A DNA stretch of 64,000 nucleotides from Streptomyces sp. NBC_01317 (GTDB lineage Bacteria > Actinomycetota > Actinomycetes > Streptomycetales > Streptomycetaceae), in contig NZ_CP108393.1 in the NCBI RefSeq assembly GCF_035961655.1, forward strand, positions 7,091,501 through 7,155,500, read 5' to 3'. This document shows positions 1-7,491 of the stretch, in pieces. Positions within the stretch are counted from its first letter, which is position 1, and every line of letters starts with the position of its first letter. Below the pieces are notes generated by a model. That model did not search any database, was not told the DNA's origin, and saw only the letters and a program-made list of their open reading frames with translations. Both the position numbers and the translations under genes were made by a program.

Positions 1-472
1 CCCGGTAGCCCGCCAGCAGCCGCTCCGGGTCGGGGCGCCTGAGGTCGGGATCGGGCTCCGGGCTGTTGACCATGTGCCCCCGGTAGACGGGGAGTTCGAG
101 GTCCCCGACCCGTTCGGTGGGCAGAGAGCGGGGCTTGGCGAACTGACCGGCCATCCGGCCGGCGCGTACCACCGGCCGGCACGTCTCCATCTGCATGGCG
201 CCCGCGAGCATGTCCAGCAGCCCGGCCTTGCGGGCGACGTAGCCCGGGGTGCACTCGGCGGGGTCCTCCGCGCAGTCGCCGGCCTGCACCACGTGGGCCT
301 CGCCCGCGGCCACCTGGGCCAGCAGGGACCGTAACGTGGCGATGCCCTCGGCATCCACGAGCCCGGGACGGGCGGCCAGTTCGTTTCGTACGCGAAGAAC
401 GTGGGACGCGTCCTCCCACGGCGGCTGCTGGAGCGCCGGTCTGAGCCGAACATCGAGCAGAGCGTTGTCCAT
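1..472 (-). CDS. Class II 3-deoxy-7-phosphoheptulonate (DAHP) synthase, 5' part only
   Basis: The first 157 codons are present and the gene runs off the left edge. Class II DAHP synthases condense phosphoenolpyruvate and erythrose 4-phosphate, the first step of the shikimate pathway. Recognition rests on QPPWED near residue 16, VVQAGDCAED at 61-70 (the class II VQAGDCAE signature), and the following AGRMAGQFAKPRS and VYRGHMVNSPEPD stretches. The ATG has a GGAG six bases upstream. Class II enzymes are often duplicated inside actinomycete biosynthetic clusters to boost chorismate supply; its place beside GBL regulators suggests such a dedicated copy (inference). The leader contains a purine-rich repeat. 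The enzyme identity is secure; the pathway served is unknown. Confidence 0.9.
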   Translation of the reverse strand, partial: MDNALLDVRLRPALQQPPWEDASHVLRVRNELAARPGLVDAEGIATLRSLLAQVAAGEAHVVQAGDCAEDPAECTPGYVARKAGLLDMLAGAMQMETCRPVVRAGRMAGQFAKPRSLPTERVGDLELPVYRGHMVNSPEPDPDLRRPDPERLLAGYR

Positions 473-558
473 TGAATTCTCCAATCGCGAACGGGCGTGG
501 TGTGCGGTCGCGCCGAGGGCAGAGAGAACGGGCATTCCATGCCTGGTATCGATGAACA

Positions 559-642
559 GGAGAGCGGAGCAGGGAGAGCGGAGAGCAGAGAACGGAGAGC
601 AGAGAACGGAGTAACGGAGTAACGGAGAAACGGAGTAACGGA
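559..642. repeat. Purine-rich degenerate tandem repeat (GGAGAGC / AACGGAG units)
   Basis: About a dozen short units of the type GAGAGCGGAG, GAGAACGGAG and GTAACGGAG follow one another with 7-10 bp periodicity. It lies 87-170 bases upstream of the DAHP synthase start, so it would fall in that promoter or leader, where the transcript would be pyrimidine-rich. No coding function is seen. It may be simple slipped-strand expansion. Confidence 0.7.
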
Positions 643-773
643 AAGCGCGGGAATCCGGTAGGAGCGGCACGAGCCGCCGTACCGGGCCGAATCCGGGCCG
701 TGCCCCGCGGATCTCCGCAGCGGGCTAAATCATGTGACGAAACGAGGACGGCGCCAACATGCTTGGCCGTACT

Positions 774-806
774 CCGTCAGGTGACGGGTATTCCGTCAGG
801 TGACGG
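774..806. promoter_or_regulatory. Two tandem CCGTCA-GG-TGACGG dyads, probable operator
   Basis: Two identical 14-bp dyads (774-787 and 793-806) have centres 19 bp apart, and a partial TGTCAGG follows. Each arm is a perfect inverted repeat of the other. They sit in the 518-base divergent gap between the DAHP synthase (minus) and the TetR gene (plus), the natural place for an operator. The binding protein is not known. The rest of this gap, apart from the purine repeat, shows nothing I can name. Confidence 0.6.
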
Positions 807-990
807 CTGATATGTCAGGTCGTTACGCGGCCGTCATCCAGCGGGCCCGCGCCGGCCGTGTGCGATGCTGCCCGTCAACGCTTCGCCATGCGGAGCCGTA
901 AAGGCCCCGAATGCTTTGGCGACGTCGTCGCTCCATGGCAAGTTCTCGTGTGGTTCACCCCCCCCCGCCGACCCTTCTCCCGGAGTGTCC

Positions 991-1698
991 ATGGCCAAGC
1001 AGGACCGTGCCGTACGTACACGTCAAGAACTGATCCGTTCAGCCGCGGAGGTCTTCGGCCGGGGCGGGTTCGCGGATTCCTCCGTCACGCAGATATGCTC
1101 CCGGGCCGGTGTGAGCCACGGTGCGCTGCACTTCCACTTCAAGAACAAGCAGGCCCTGGGCGAGGCGGTCGAGGCCGCCGCGGCCCGGATCCTCCTGCAC
1201 ATCACGGGACATGTCCCGCTGCGGCACCCGGCGCCGTTGCAGCTGCTCGTCGACACGTCGCACACACTGGCCGCCCGGCTCTCCTGCGATCCGCTGCTGA
1301 GGGCCGGGTTCGGACTCGGCAGCGACGCGACCTGGCGGGGCGGGGCGCTCCTGTTGCAACAGTGGCAGGACTGGGTCCAGTTGATGCTGACCGTCGCCAG
1401 GAGGCAGGGGAGCCTGGCCGCCGACGTGATGCTCGACGACGCTGTTCACGCCATCACGGCGGTGGTCGCCGGGCTGGAGGTGCTGGGCCGCGACGACGCC
1501 CGTTGGTACTCCCGCCGGGCCGTCACGTCGTTCTGGCGGCTGACGCTGCCCCACCTGGCGGCGGAGGCGGTACGGGCGGGGACCGTCGCGGCGGGCAGTT
1601 CCGCGGTGACCTCGAAGGACGCGGAACCGGCCATGGACGAGGCCTGGCCGGGTGATCGGGGGACGGGGCAGCCCTGTGACGCGCTGTCGGGCTGCTGA
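991..1698 (+). CDS. ArpA/ScbR-like TetR-family regulator (GBL receptor or pseudo-receptor)
   Basis: This 235-residue regulator opens with MAKQDRAVRTRQELI, the typical N-terminus of the A-factor receptor (ArpA, ScbR, ScbR2) subfamily. The helix-turn-helix spans roughly residues 36-60 (SSVTQICSRAGVSHGALHFHF). The ATG is chosen for this conserved start; reading further upstream adds only proline-rich, non-homologous sequence. A second ArpA-like gene lies beside the AfsA synthase 5.7 kb away. Streptomyces GBL loci often carry one true receptor and one pseudo-receptor that binds antibiotics instead of butyrolactones; which role this one plays cannot be read from sequence. It probably controls the DAHP synthase and its own gene through the upstream dyads (inference). 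Confidence 0.88.
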   Translation: MAKQDRAVRTRQELIRSAAEVFGRGGFADSSVTQICSRAGVSHGALHFHFKNKQALGEAVEAAAARILLHITGHVPLRHPAPLQLLVDTSHTLAARLSCDPLLRAGFGLGSDATWRGGALLLQQWQDWVQLMLTVARRQGSLAADVMLDDAVHAITAVVAGLEVLGRDDARWYSRRAVTSFWRLTLPHLAAEAVRAGTVAAGSSAVTSKDAEPAMDEAWPGDRGTGQPCDALSGC

Positions 1699-1748
1699 CC
1701 GTACGACGGGAAATCCTGGGACCGCGGCCGGGCGCTCAGGCCCGCGCG

Positions 1749-2558
1749 CTACAGCGACGTGAGTGGTTCGGCCCGGTAGGCGCGGTGGAGCAGCTCCACG
1801 AAGGAGGGCGCCTCGGGCAGGTGCACGGAGGCGATCCGGTGCACCGCCACTCCGGGGGTCCACGAGTTCATGACCACGGCCCCGGTCAGCCCGGGCAGGT
1901 CGGCGAGCGTGATCTCCTGGACGCGCTGGGGGACACCCAGGCGGTCCAACTGCCTGCGGACGACGCCCATCGTGACGCCGCCCAGCATCTCGGCGACCGG
2001 CCACACCACCGAGGTGCCGTCCCAGAACGCCAGATTCCAGATCGACCCCTCGCTGAGCCGGCCCCGGCGGTCGACAAACGCCGCGTCGTCGAAGCCCTGG
2101 TCGACGGCCCGCCGGAGGAAGTACGTCTTGGCCAGCTCGCCGACATGCTTCACGGCCGGGAGGAACCGCTCGTACTCGACCGCCGCCAGCGCCAGCGGAC
2201 CCTCCGGGCCCGACGCGGCGGGCCCGGTGCGGACCAGGACCCGGGGCTCGTCGTCGGCCCCGGCCACCGTGAACTCACCCGCCGGCGAGTAGACCGTCGC
2301 CATCAGCGAGAGGTCGGCGGGCCCGGCCTCCACCGCCGCCCGCAGGCAGGACAGCACCCGGTCGTCGGGCAGGGCCCGGCCGAACAACTCGACCGAGGCG
2401 GACCGCAGTCGGTCCAGATGGAGGTCGAGTCCGCGGACCCGGCCCCCGCGCACCTGCACGGCGGTGAAGTGGGCGTAGCCGGCGAAGGCGAGCGGCGCCA
2501 GGTCCTCGGCGGTCGGTTCGGTGCCGGTGGCGACGCGGTTCAGCTGAAGTGTGGTCAT
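1749..2558 (-). CDS. Class IV PLP-dependent aminotransferase / aminodeoxychorismate-lyase-like protein
   Basis: The 269-residue protein has the fold-type IV layout. An N-terminal small domain is followed by a likely PLP lysine near residue 137 (PAVKHVG), then the GFDDAAFVDRRGRLSEGSIWNL block and an LGGVTMGVVR block before a variable C-terminus. Family members are branched-chain or D-amino-acid aminotransferases or aminodeoxychorismate lyases; the substrate cannot be assigned here. The start codon overlaps the stop of the upstream TetR gene by four bases, so the two are co-translated. With the nearby class II DAHP synthase, a role in a chorismate-derived aromatic amine is possible but unproven. 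Confidence 0.85.
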   Translation of the reverse strand: MTTLQLNRVATGTEPTAEDLAPLAFAGYAHFTAVQVRGGRVRGLDLHLDRLRSASVELFGRALPDDRVLSCLRAAVEAGPADLSLMATVYSPAGEFTVAGADDEPRVLVRTGPAASGPEGPLALAAVEYERFLPAVKHVGELAKTYFLRRAVDQGFDDAAFVDRRGRLSEGSIWNLAFWDGTSVVWPVAEMLGGVTMGVVRRQLDRLGVPQRVQEITLADLPGLTGAVVMNSWTPGVAVHRIASVHLPEAPSFVELLHRAYRAEPLTSL

Positions 2559-3214
2559 GCCGTGTCAACGACCACGCTCGACGCCGGACACTCCTCCCCG
2601 TCCGTACCGGGCACCCGGCGACCTGCCCGGCAACGCTGCTCGATGCCGTCGAGGAACGTTTCGAGCCCCAGGGCGAAGTCCTCCTCCGTCGCCGTCAGCG
2701 GCGACTGCGAGGGAGCGTCGTCACCGGGGAGCAGTTGCTGCGCCACCCGCTGGATCGACGCTCCCTGCACATAGGACCAGACGGCGATCGCGAGCGAGTG
2801 CGCGAGTGCCGTGTCGTCGGTCAACTCCTTCAGTACGGACGTCATCCAGTCGCGGCAGGAGGTGTCCGAGAAGTGCCGCGCCGACGACGAGGTCACCAGC
2901 GCCCAGGGATGCCTGCGGTAGACCTCCCAGTCGAGTTCGGCGGCGACCCGCATCGCGTCACGCCAGTTCGGCGGCGGTGGCGTCGGGTACGGGTTCTCGT
3001 CGCACGCCACCCGGGTGATCGCCGTGAGCAGCGCGTCCTTGTTCGCGACGTGCCGGTAGAGCGACATCACACCCGAGTCGAGTTCCGTCGCCATACGCCG
3101 CATCGAGAGGGCGCCGATGCCCTCCGCGTCCGCGATGCGAACCCCCGCCTCGATGATGGCGTCCCGGGTCAGAGCGGGGGAACTCGACTTCCTGCCTTGC
3201 GACTTGGTGGTCAT
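2555..3214 (-). CDS. TetR-family repressor with TetR_C-type ligand domain
   Basis: This 219-residue regulator has an N-terminal helix-turn-helix (ALSMRRMATELDSGVMSLYR, about residues 36-55) and a long C-terminal domain of the tetracycline-repressor type (HPWALVTSSS...). It is divergent from a DHA2-family efflux gene and heads an operon with the class IV aminotransferase. The shared promoter holds a perfect 7-3-7 palindrome, the arrangement expected of an autoregulated local repressor of an efflux pump. The ligand is unknown, perhaps a substrate of the pump. Confidence 0.9.
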   Translation of the reverse strand: MTTKSQGRKSSSPALTRDAIIEAGVRIADAEGIGALSMRRMATELDSGVMSLYRHVANKDALLTAITRVACDENPYPTPPPPNWRDAMRVAAELDWEVYRRHPWALVTSSSARHFSDTSCRDWMTSVLKELTDDTALAHSLAIAVWSYVQGASIQRVAQQLLPGDDAPSQSPLTATEEDFALGLETFLDGIEQRCRAGRRVPGTDGEECPASSVVVDTA

Positions 3215-3236
3215 GAGGTACCATCCCCAACGGGCT

Positions 3237-3253
3237 TGCGTACGCTGTACGCA
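3237..3253. promoter_or_regulatory. TetR operator candidate TGCGTAC-GCT-GTACGCA
   Basis: A perfect inverted repeat with 7-bp arms and a 3-bp spacer lies in the 84-base divergent gap between the TetR and MFS genes, 46 bases before the pump start. Its size and symmetry fit a TetR dimer site. The neighbouring repressor is the obvious binder (inference). Confidence 0.7.
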
Positions 3254-3298
3254 TCGAGTGGACCGAACACCACCACACCACCTCCTGAGGGGTTTTCC

Positions 3299-4774
3299 GT
3301 GACCGTCAACTTAGTCCAGCAGCGTGCCGACAGGCGTGCGTGGCTCGGCCTCACCATTGTGCTCTGCCTGGTCGCGCTCGTCGCCATGGACGGCTCCGTG
3401 CTCTATCTCGCGATGCCGAGCATCACGTCCGCGATCACGCCGAGTACCGACCAGGCGCTGTGGATCCTCGACATCTACGGATTTGTGGTGGCCTCGTTCC
3501 TGATCACGTTCGGCACCGTGGGTGACCGCTACGGCAGGCTCAGGCTCCTGGTGATCGGGTCGATCGTCTTCGGTGTCGGATCGGTCGGAGCCGCGTTCTC
3601 GTCGACCCCGGAGATGCTCATCGCCTTCCGGGCGCTCATGGGACTCGGCGGCGCGACGCTGCTGCCCTCGGGACTGGCGATCATCAGCAACCTCTTCCAC
3701 GACGCGAAGCAGCGCGCCCAGGCGATCGGCATCTTCGCGGCGACCTTCGCGGCCGGTTTCGTGGTCGGGCCGATCCTCGGCGGGGTGCTGCTGAACCACT
3801 ACTCCTGGGGTTCGGTCTTCCTGATCAACATCCCGATCGTGGTGCTGTTCCTCGCGTTCGCTCCGGTCCTGCTGCGCGAGGTGCGCACGTCGAACCCCGG
3901 TCGTGTGGACCCCCTGAGCGTCGCCCTGTCGTCCGTGGGCATCCTGCTGGCCGTCTACTCCGTCAAATCGGCGGCCGCGCACGGCTTCTCGCTGACCCAG
4001 GCCGTCACGGGTGTCCTGGGCATCGGGACCCTGTGGTGGTTCGTGAGCAGGCAGCGCACCCTCGAGTACCCCCTGGTCGACTTCAAGCTCTTCCACGACC
4101 GCGTCTTCACGATCGCCATCCTCACCGGGACCGTGACACTCGTCGCGTGGTCGGCCGCGAGCTACCTCACCGGCGTCTATCTCCAGTCGGTGCTGGGATA
4201 CGGCATCCTCACCGCGGCGATGGCGGCGCTGCCCGGGGCGTTCGTGCTCACGGGGGCGTGCATCGGGGCCAACGTGGTCGTCGAACGGGTCGGCAAGAAG
4301 GCGGCGTTCGTCGCGTCCCTGTTCTTCATGGCGGTCGGTCTGCTGATTCTCCTGCTGACGAGCGTCACGGGCGGGGTGTGGGTGTTCATCGCCTCGACGA
4401 TCGTCGCCAGCGTCGGCTACGGGTTCTCCTTCAGCCTGGTGGCGGAGACAGCCGTCGCGGCCGTGCCCATGGAGCGCGCCGGCTCGGCCGGCGCCCTCGC
4501 CGAGATGAGCAACGAACTCGGCAACGCGCTCGGGATCTCGCTGCTCGGCTCGCTCGCGGCGGTGTGTTTCCGGCTGCTCGGCCCCGACGTCGCGGGCACG
4601 CTCGACGAGACGCTCGACACCCCGGGCCTCGCGGCCGGGACGATCGCGGATGCCGAGGAGGCCTTCGTCACGGGCATGCACGTGGCGATCGGCGTGGCGA
4701 GCCTGATCCTGTTCGTCCTCGGGTTCCTGGCCCTGCGCTGGCTGCCGCGGGCAACCGCGGAGCCGGCGGTGTGA
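3299..4774 (+). CDS. MFS drug transporter, DHA2 family (14 transmembrane segments)
   Basis: This 491-residue integral membrane protein probably exports a small molecule by proton antiport. The DHA2 signature VAMDGSVLYLAMPSI appears in the first helix. GDRYGRLRLL is the motif A loop after the second helix, and hydrophobic segments continue to the C-terminus in a 14-helix pattern. The GTG is chosen because the upstream extension is arginine-rich, overlaps the divergent repressor and is not membrane-protein-like; a GAGG lies ahead of the GTG. It is divergent from the TetR repressor with the palindromic operator between them. The substrate is unknown; self-resistance to a product of the island is plausible. 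Confidence 0.92.
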   Translation: MTVNLVQQRADRRAWLGLTIVLCLVALVAMDGSVLYLAMPSITSAITPSTDQALWILDIYGFVVASFLITFGTVGDRYGRLRLLVIGSIVFGVGSVGAAFSSTPEMLIAFRALMGLGGATLLPSGLAIISNLFHDAKQRAQAIGIFAATFAAGFVVGPILGGVLLNHYSWGSVFLINIPIVVLFLAFAPVLLREVRTSNPGRVDPLSVALSSVGILLAVYSVKSAAAHGFSLTQAVTGVLGIGTLWWFVSRQRTLEYPLVDFKLFHDRVFTIAILTGTVTLVAWSAASYLTGVYLQSVLGYGILTAAMAALPGAFVLTGACIGANVVVERVGKKAAFVASLFFMAVGLLILLLTSVTGGVWVFIASTIVASVGYGFSFSLVAETAVAAVPMERAGSAGALAEMSNELGNALGISLLGSLAAVCFRLLGPDVAGTLDETLDTPGLAAGTIADAEEAFVTGMHVAIGVASLILFVLGFLALRWLPRATAEPAV

Positions 4775-4833
4775 CGCCGCGGTCCCACCGGACTTCGCCC
4801 ACACGCCCGCACGGGGTCTGAGAGGATTCGGCC

Positions 4834-5598
4834 ATGACAAATGATCTTCTCTTAGGAAAAGTCGCCCTCATCACGGGTGCGAGCAGCGGCATAGGCGCGG
4901 CGTCCGCGCGCCTGTTCGCCCAGGAGGGCGCCGCGGTGGTTCTCACCGCCCGGCGCGAGGACCGCCTGGCCGCCCTCGTCGGTGAGTTGAGGGACAAGGG
5001 GGCACAAGCGGTCCACGTGGCGGGTGACGTGTCCGTCCCCGAGGACGCCGCCAAGGCGGTGGACCTCGCCATGGCGGAGTACGGACGCCTGGATCTCGCC
5101 TTCAACAACGCGGGGATCGGCGGCGACCGCACCCCCCTGCATCTGATGGCGGACGATGTCTACGACACCGTCATGGACACCAACGTCCGCGGTCTCTTCA
5201 ACTGCCTGCGCCACGAGATAGCGGCGATGCTGGAGCACGGCGGGGGTTCCATCGTCAACAACAGCAGTGTGGGCGGCCTGGTGGCCATCCCGGCCGCCGC
5301 TCCCTACATCGCCTCGAAGCACGCCGTCATCGGCTTCACCAGGGCCGCCGCCGACGAGTACGCCAAGCGGGGCATCCGCGTGAACGCGGTGGCCCCCGGC
5401 ACCACCCGGAGCGAGATCACCACCGACTGGTTCGCTCGCAATCCCGGCTTGGAGGACCACGTCAACTCGCTGACTCCCCAGGGACGTACGGCGGAACCCG
5501 AGGAGATCGCGGCGGCGGCGGCCTGGCTGCTCAGTGACCGGTGCGCGTTCCTGACCGGCGCGGTGCTGCCGGTGGACGGCGGCTTCGTCAATCAGTAG
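4834..5598 (+). CDS. Short-chain dehydrogenase/reductase (classical SDR)
   Basis: A 254-residue classical SDR. The NAD(P)-binding TGASSGIG is near residues 15-22, NNAG near 91, the catalytic serine falls in IVNNSSVGG and the YxxxK in YIASKHA. An Arg in TARRED after the second strand suggests NADPH preference. The last codons overlap the convergent AfsA-type synthase by seven bases. Some GBL loci encode an SDR that reduces the 6-keto group of the signal (BarS1/ScbB type), so this enzyme could take part in butyrolactone maturation; that is contextual inference only, since many SDRs with other roles look the same. Confidence 0.9.
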   Translation: MTNDLLLGKVALITGASSGIGAASARLFAQEGAAVVLTARREDRLAALVGELRDKGAQAVHVAGDVSVPEDAAKAVDLAMAEYGRLDLAFNNAGIGGDRTPLHLMADDVYDTVMDTNVRGLFNCLRHEIAAMLEHGGGSIVNNSSVGGLVAIPAAAPYIASKHAVIGFTRAAADEYAKRGIRVNAVAPGTTRSEITTDWFARNPGLEDHVNSLTPQGRTAEPEEIAAAAAWLLSDRCAFLTGAVLPVDGGFVNQ

Positions 5599-6569
5599 GC
5601 CCGGAGCCCCGGCGTCACGGCGTCCCCCGGCGTCACCGCGTCCCCCGGGGGCACGGCGTCACCGCCTTCCCGCGCCACCCCGCCGAGCCTGACCCGGAAC
5701 GCCTCCTTCCCGCTCTGTGTCCCGGTGACCTGGACGGCACACAGGCCGGGAGCGGGGGCGGGCAGGAACGCGGCCTCGATCCAGCAGGGCTCGTCGAACT
5801 CGACGTACCGGTAGTAGGTGGTCGTGATCCGCGTGGCGACGAGGCGCGTCGGGGCCAGCAGGGCCTGGGCGGCCTGGTCCGCGGCCTCCAGCAGCGTCAG
5901 TCCCGGTACGTGGTCCACGGGGTGGTCGAAGAGGAGGCGGTTGCCCGTGTTGTTGCGCAGCAGCCAGCGACGCGGGCCGTCCCCGGGCGCGAGGGCGACA
6001 TCGGCGGCGGAGGCCCGACCGGTGAGCTCCGCGGCCACGGGCGCCGGCACGGGCCAGGACCCCCAGTCGAACGTGAGCCGGTCCCCGCGCACCCGCCGGT
6101 AGACCCGCGGCGAGATCCAGCGGAACTCGGTCTCGGCCCGGGCCACCGTGACGCCGTCCCGGATCAGGTGGATCCTCATGTGCAGCGAACTGCCGGCCCG
6201 CCGGTTCCCCGCCGTCTCCTCCACGGTGACCCGGACATCGAGTTCCGAAGGCTGCCCGAGGGGAGCGCGGAAGCGGGGCGCGACCGTGAAGTCGAGGGTG
6301 TCCAGCATGGTCTGGTGCGTCAGTGGAACCTCGTACACGGCGTGCGCGACGAGCAGACCGCTCTGCCGGATGGTCTGGGTGAGCAGGCGCGGATCGTACG
6401 GCAGGTCCCCGAAGGCGGCGGGCCACCTGACGCCCACCATGAACTCCTCGTCGCCGGTGCGTCTCCAGCCCGTGACGAGTACGGATTCCTCGTGCTTCAG
6501 GTGGGCGTAGGCGGCGAGGAGAGGCGGCGGCGAGGTGGCTAAGCAGGCAATGAGAGTGTCGTCGGACAA
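5592..6569 (-). CDS. AfsA/ScbA-family gamma-butyrolactone synthase
   Basis: The 325-residue protein carries two hotdog-like repeats of the A-factor biosynthesis family: an N-terminal half with GDLPYDPRLLTQTIRQSGLL and a C-terminal half with DHPVDHVPGLTLLEAADQAA. The latter is the family hallmark with the conserved D/H/P and E. AfsA enzymes transfer a beta-ketoacyl group from ACP to dihydroxyacetone phosphate, the committed step to GBL autoregulators. It is divergent from the ArpA-like receptor with an ARE-like dyad between them, the standard synthase/receptor arrangement. The C-terminus ends in a Pro/Gly-rich tail with repeated PPGDAVTPGDAVTPG, which looks like recent small duplications. Confidence 0.93.
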   Translation of the reverse strand: MSDDTLIACLATSPPPLLAAYAHLKHEESVLVTGWRRTGDEEFMVGVRWPAAFGDLPYDPRLLTQTIRQSGLLVAHAVYEVPLTHQTMLDTLDFTVAPRFRAPLGQPSELDVRVTVEETAGNRRAGSSLHMRIHLIRDGVTVARAETEFRWISPRVYRRVRGDRLTFDWGSWPVPAPVAAELTGRASAADVALAPGDGPRRWLLRNNTGNRLLFDHPVDHVPGLTLLEAADQAAQALLAPTRLVATRITTTYYRYVEFDEPCWIEAAFLPAPAPGLCAVQVTGTQSGKEAFRVRLGGVAREGGDAVPPGDAVTPGDAVTPGLRAY

Positions 6570-6617
6570 GGTCCCCCCTTGGTCGAACCGATATGCAACT
6601 CAGCACGTGATGCTGTT

Positions 6618-6644
6618 AAAGTACCGGCTCTCCGGTCGGTTTTG
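6618..6644. promoter_or_regulatory. ARE-like gamma-butyrolactone receptor site
   Basis: The sequence contains ACCGG-CTCT-CCGGT as a dyad core, with an A-rich left flank (AAAGT) and a GTCGGTTTTG right arm resembling the GGTCGGTTTG half-site of autoregulatory elements. It lies 49 bases before the AfsA-type start and 60 before the receptor start, where ArpA/ScbR proteins usually bind. Confidence 0.65.
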
Positions 6645-6703
6645 GGGTGAACGTACGTGCCAGTTCATGAAATGGCAAAGAACGAGCAAGGGGGAGGTAA
6701 GGG

Positions 6704-7360
6704 GTGGCGAAGCAGGAACGCGCGATCCACACCCGCAGAATGATCCTCGAGGCCGCGGCGGAGATGTTCAACGAGTTCGGTTACGACGCCACCAGCATCG
6801 GCGGCCTCATCGACCGGATCCAACTCACCCGCGGCGGCCTGTACTTCCACTTCACCTCGAAGGAGCAGCTGGCGCGCGCCGTCCTCGACGAGGCGGTGAC
6901 CATGAACGGGCTCGCCCCCCAGGCGCTCAAGCTCCAGGAATGGGTGGACCTCGCGCTGCTCCTCGCGTACCGCCTCCCGAGGGAGCCCCTGCTCAGCGCC
7001 TCGATCCGGCTCTCCGTCGACATCAAGGCCCGGGGCCTCTTCGGTACCCGCTGGCCCGACTGGATACGGGTGGGGGAGGAGCTGCTCGTCGAGGCGGGAA
7101 ACCGCGGCGAGTTGCTGGCGCACGTCGATCCGCACGCGACCGCGCGGCTGCTCGTCGGCGCGTGGACGGGGGTGCAGCTGGTCACCGAGACGCTGCCGGA
7201 CCGTGACCTGTCCGAAGAGATCTCCTGCCTCTTCGAGCTCATCCTTCCCAACATCGCCAGTGCCGGCGTGCTGGCGAAGCTCGACACCTCGCCGTACCGC
7301 GCCGAACGCCTCCTCCTGGAGGCCGGCAGCCCCGTGATCCGCTCCGCCCGGCGGGTGTGA
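6704..7360 (+). CDS. Gamma-butyrolactone receptor, ArpA/ScbR-type TetR repressor
   Basis: A 218-residue TetR protein opening with MAKQERAIHTRRMILEAAAEMF, the family N-terminus, and a helix-turn-helix at about residues 29-52 (TSIGGLIDRIQLTRGGLYFHF). The ligand-binding part holds the Trp in TRWPDWIRVGEELL, as in ArpA and CprB. The GTG start is preceded by GGGGGAGG. It is divergent from the AfsA-family synthase over a 134-base intergenic region carrying an ARE-like site. In the family model it represses the synthase, itself and downstream activators until the butyrolactone releases it. It is likely the true receptor, with the TetR at 991 as its pseudo-receptor (inference). Confidence 0.92.
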   Translation: MAKQERAIHTRRMILEAAAEMFNEFGYDATSIGGLIDRIQLTRGGLYFHFTSKEQLARAVLDEAVTMNGLAPQALKLQEWVDLALLLAYRLPREPLLSASIRLSVDIKARGLFGTRWPDWIRVGEELLVEAGNRGELLAHVDPHATARLLVGAWTGVQLVTETLPDRDLSEEISCLFELILPNIASAGVLAKLDTSPYRAERLLLEAGSPVIRSARRV

Positions 7361-7393
7361 GGCCCCGCCGAACCGTCAGCCCGACCTTTTTTC

Positions 7394-7421
7394 TCCCCGG
7401 CAGCGCTCGAAGCACCGGGGA
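7394..7421 (+). terminator. Hairpin after receptor gene
   Basis: A TCCCCGG / CCGGGGA stem with a 14-base loop is followed by ATTTGTGCTGTT and preceded by a T-rich run. It lies 33 bases after the receptor stop and could end that transcript before the first transposase-like gene. Confidence 0.45.
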
Positions 7422-7451
7422 TTTGTGCTGTTCCACCGCCCCTGTATAAAG

Positions 7452-7473
7452 AAACCGGACATCAGTCCTCTTT
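7452..7473. promoter_or_regulatory. ARE-like dyad upstream of the first transposase-like gene
   Basis: AAACCGGAC and GTCCTCTTT form an imperfect inverted repeat around ATCA (seven of nine positions pair). The left arm has the AAACCGG core typical of butyrolactone-receptor sites. It is 19-40 bases before the GTG start, overlapping the likely promoter (TATAAA at 7445-7450). Confidence 0.45.
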
Positions 7474-7491
7474 TGAGGGTTCGGGGGAGCC

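Noticed and set aside
553..645. CRISPR array
   Set aside because: Units are 7-10 bp, imperfect and have no spacers; it is a simple repeat.
2549..3298. 250-codon N-terminal extension of the MFS transporter
   Set aside because: It overlaps the divergent TetR gene completely and is Arg/His-rich, unlike a membrane protein; the GTG after the palindrome fits.
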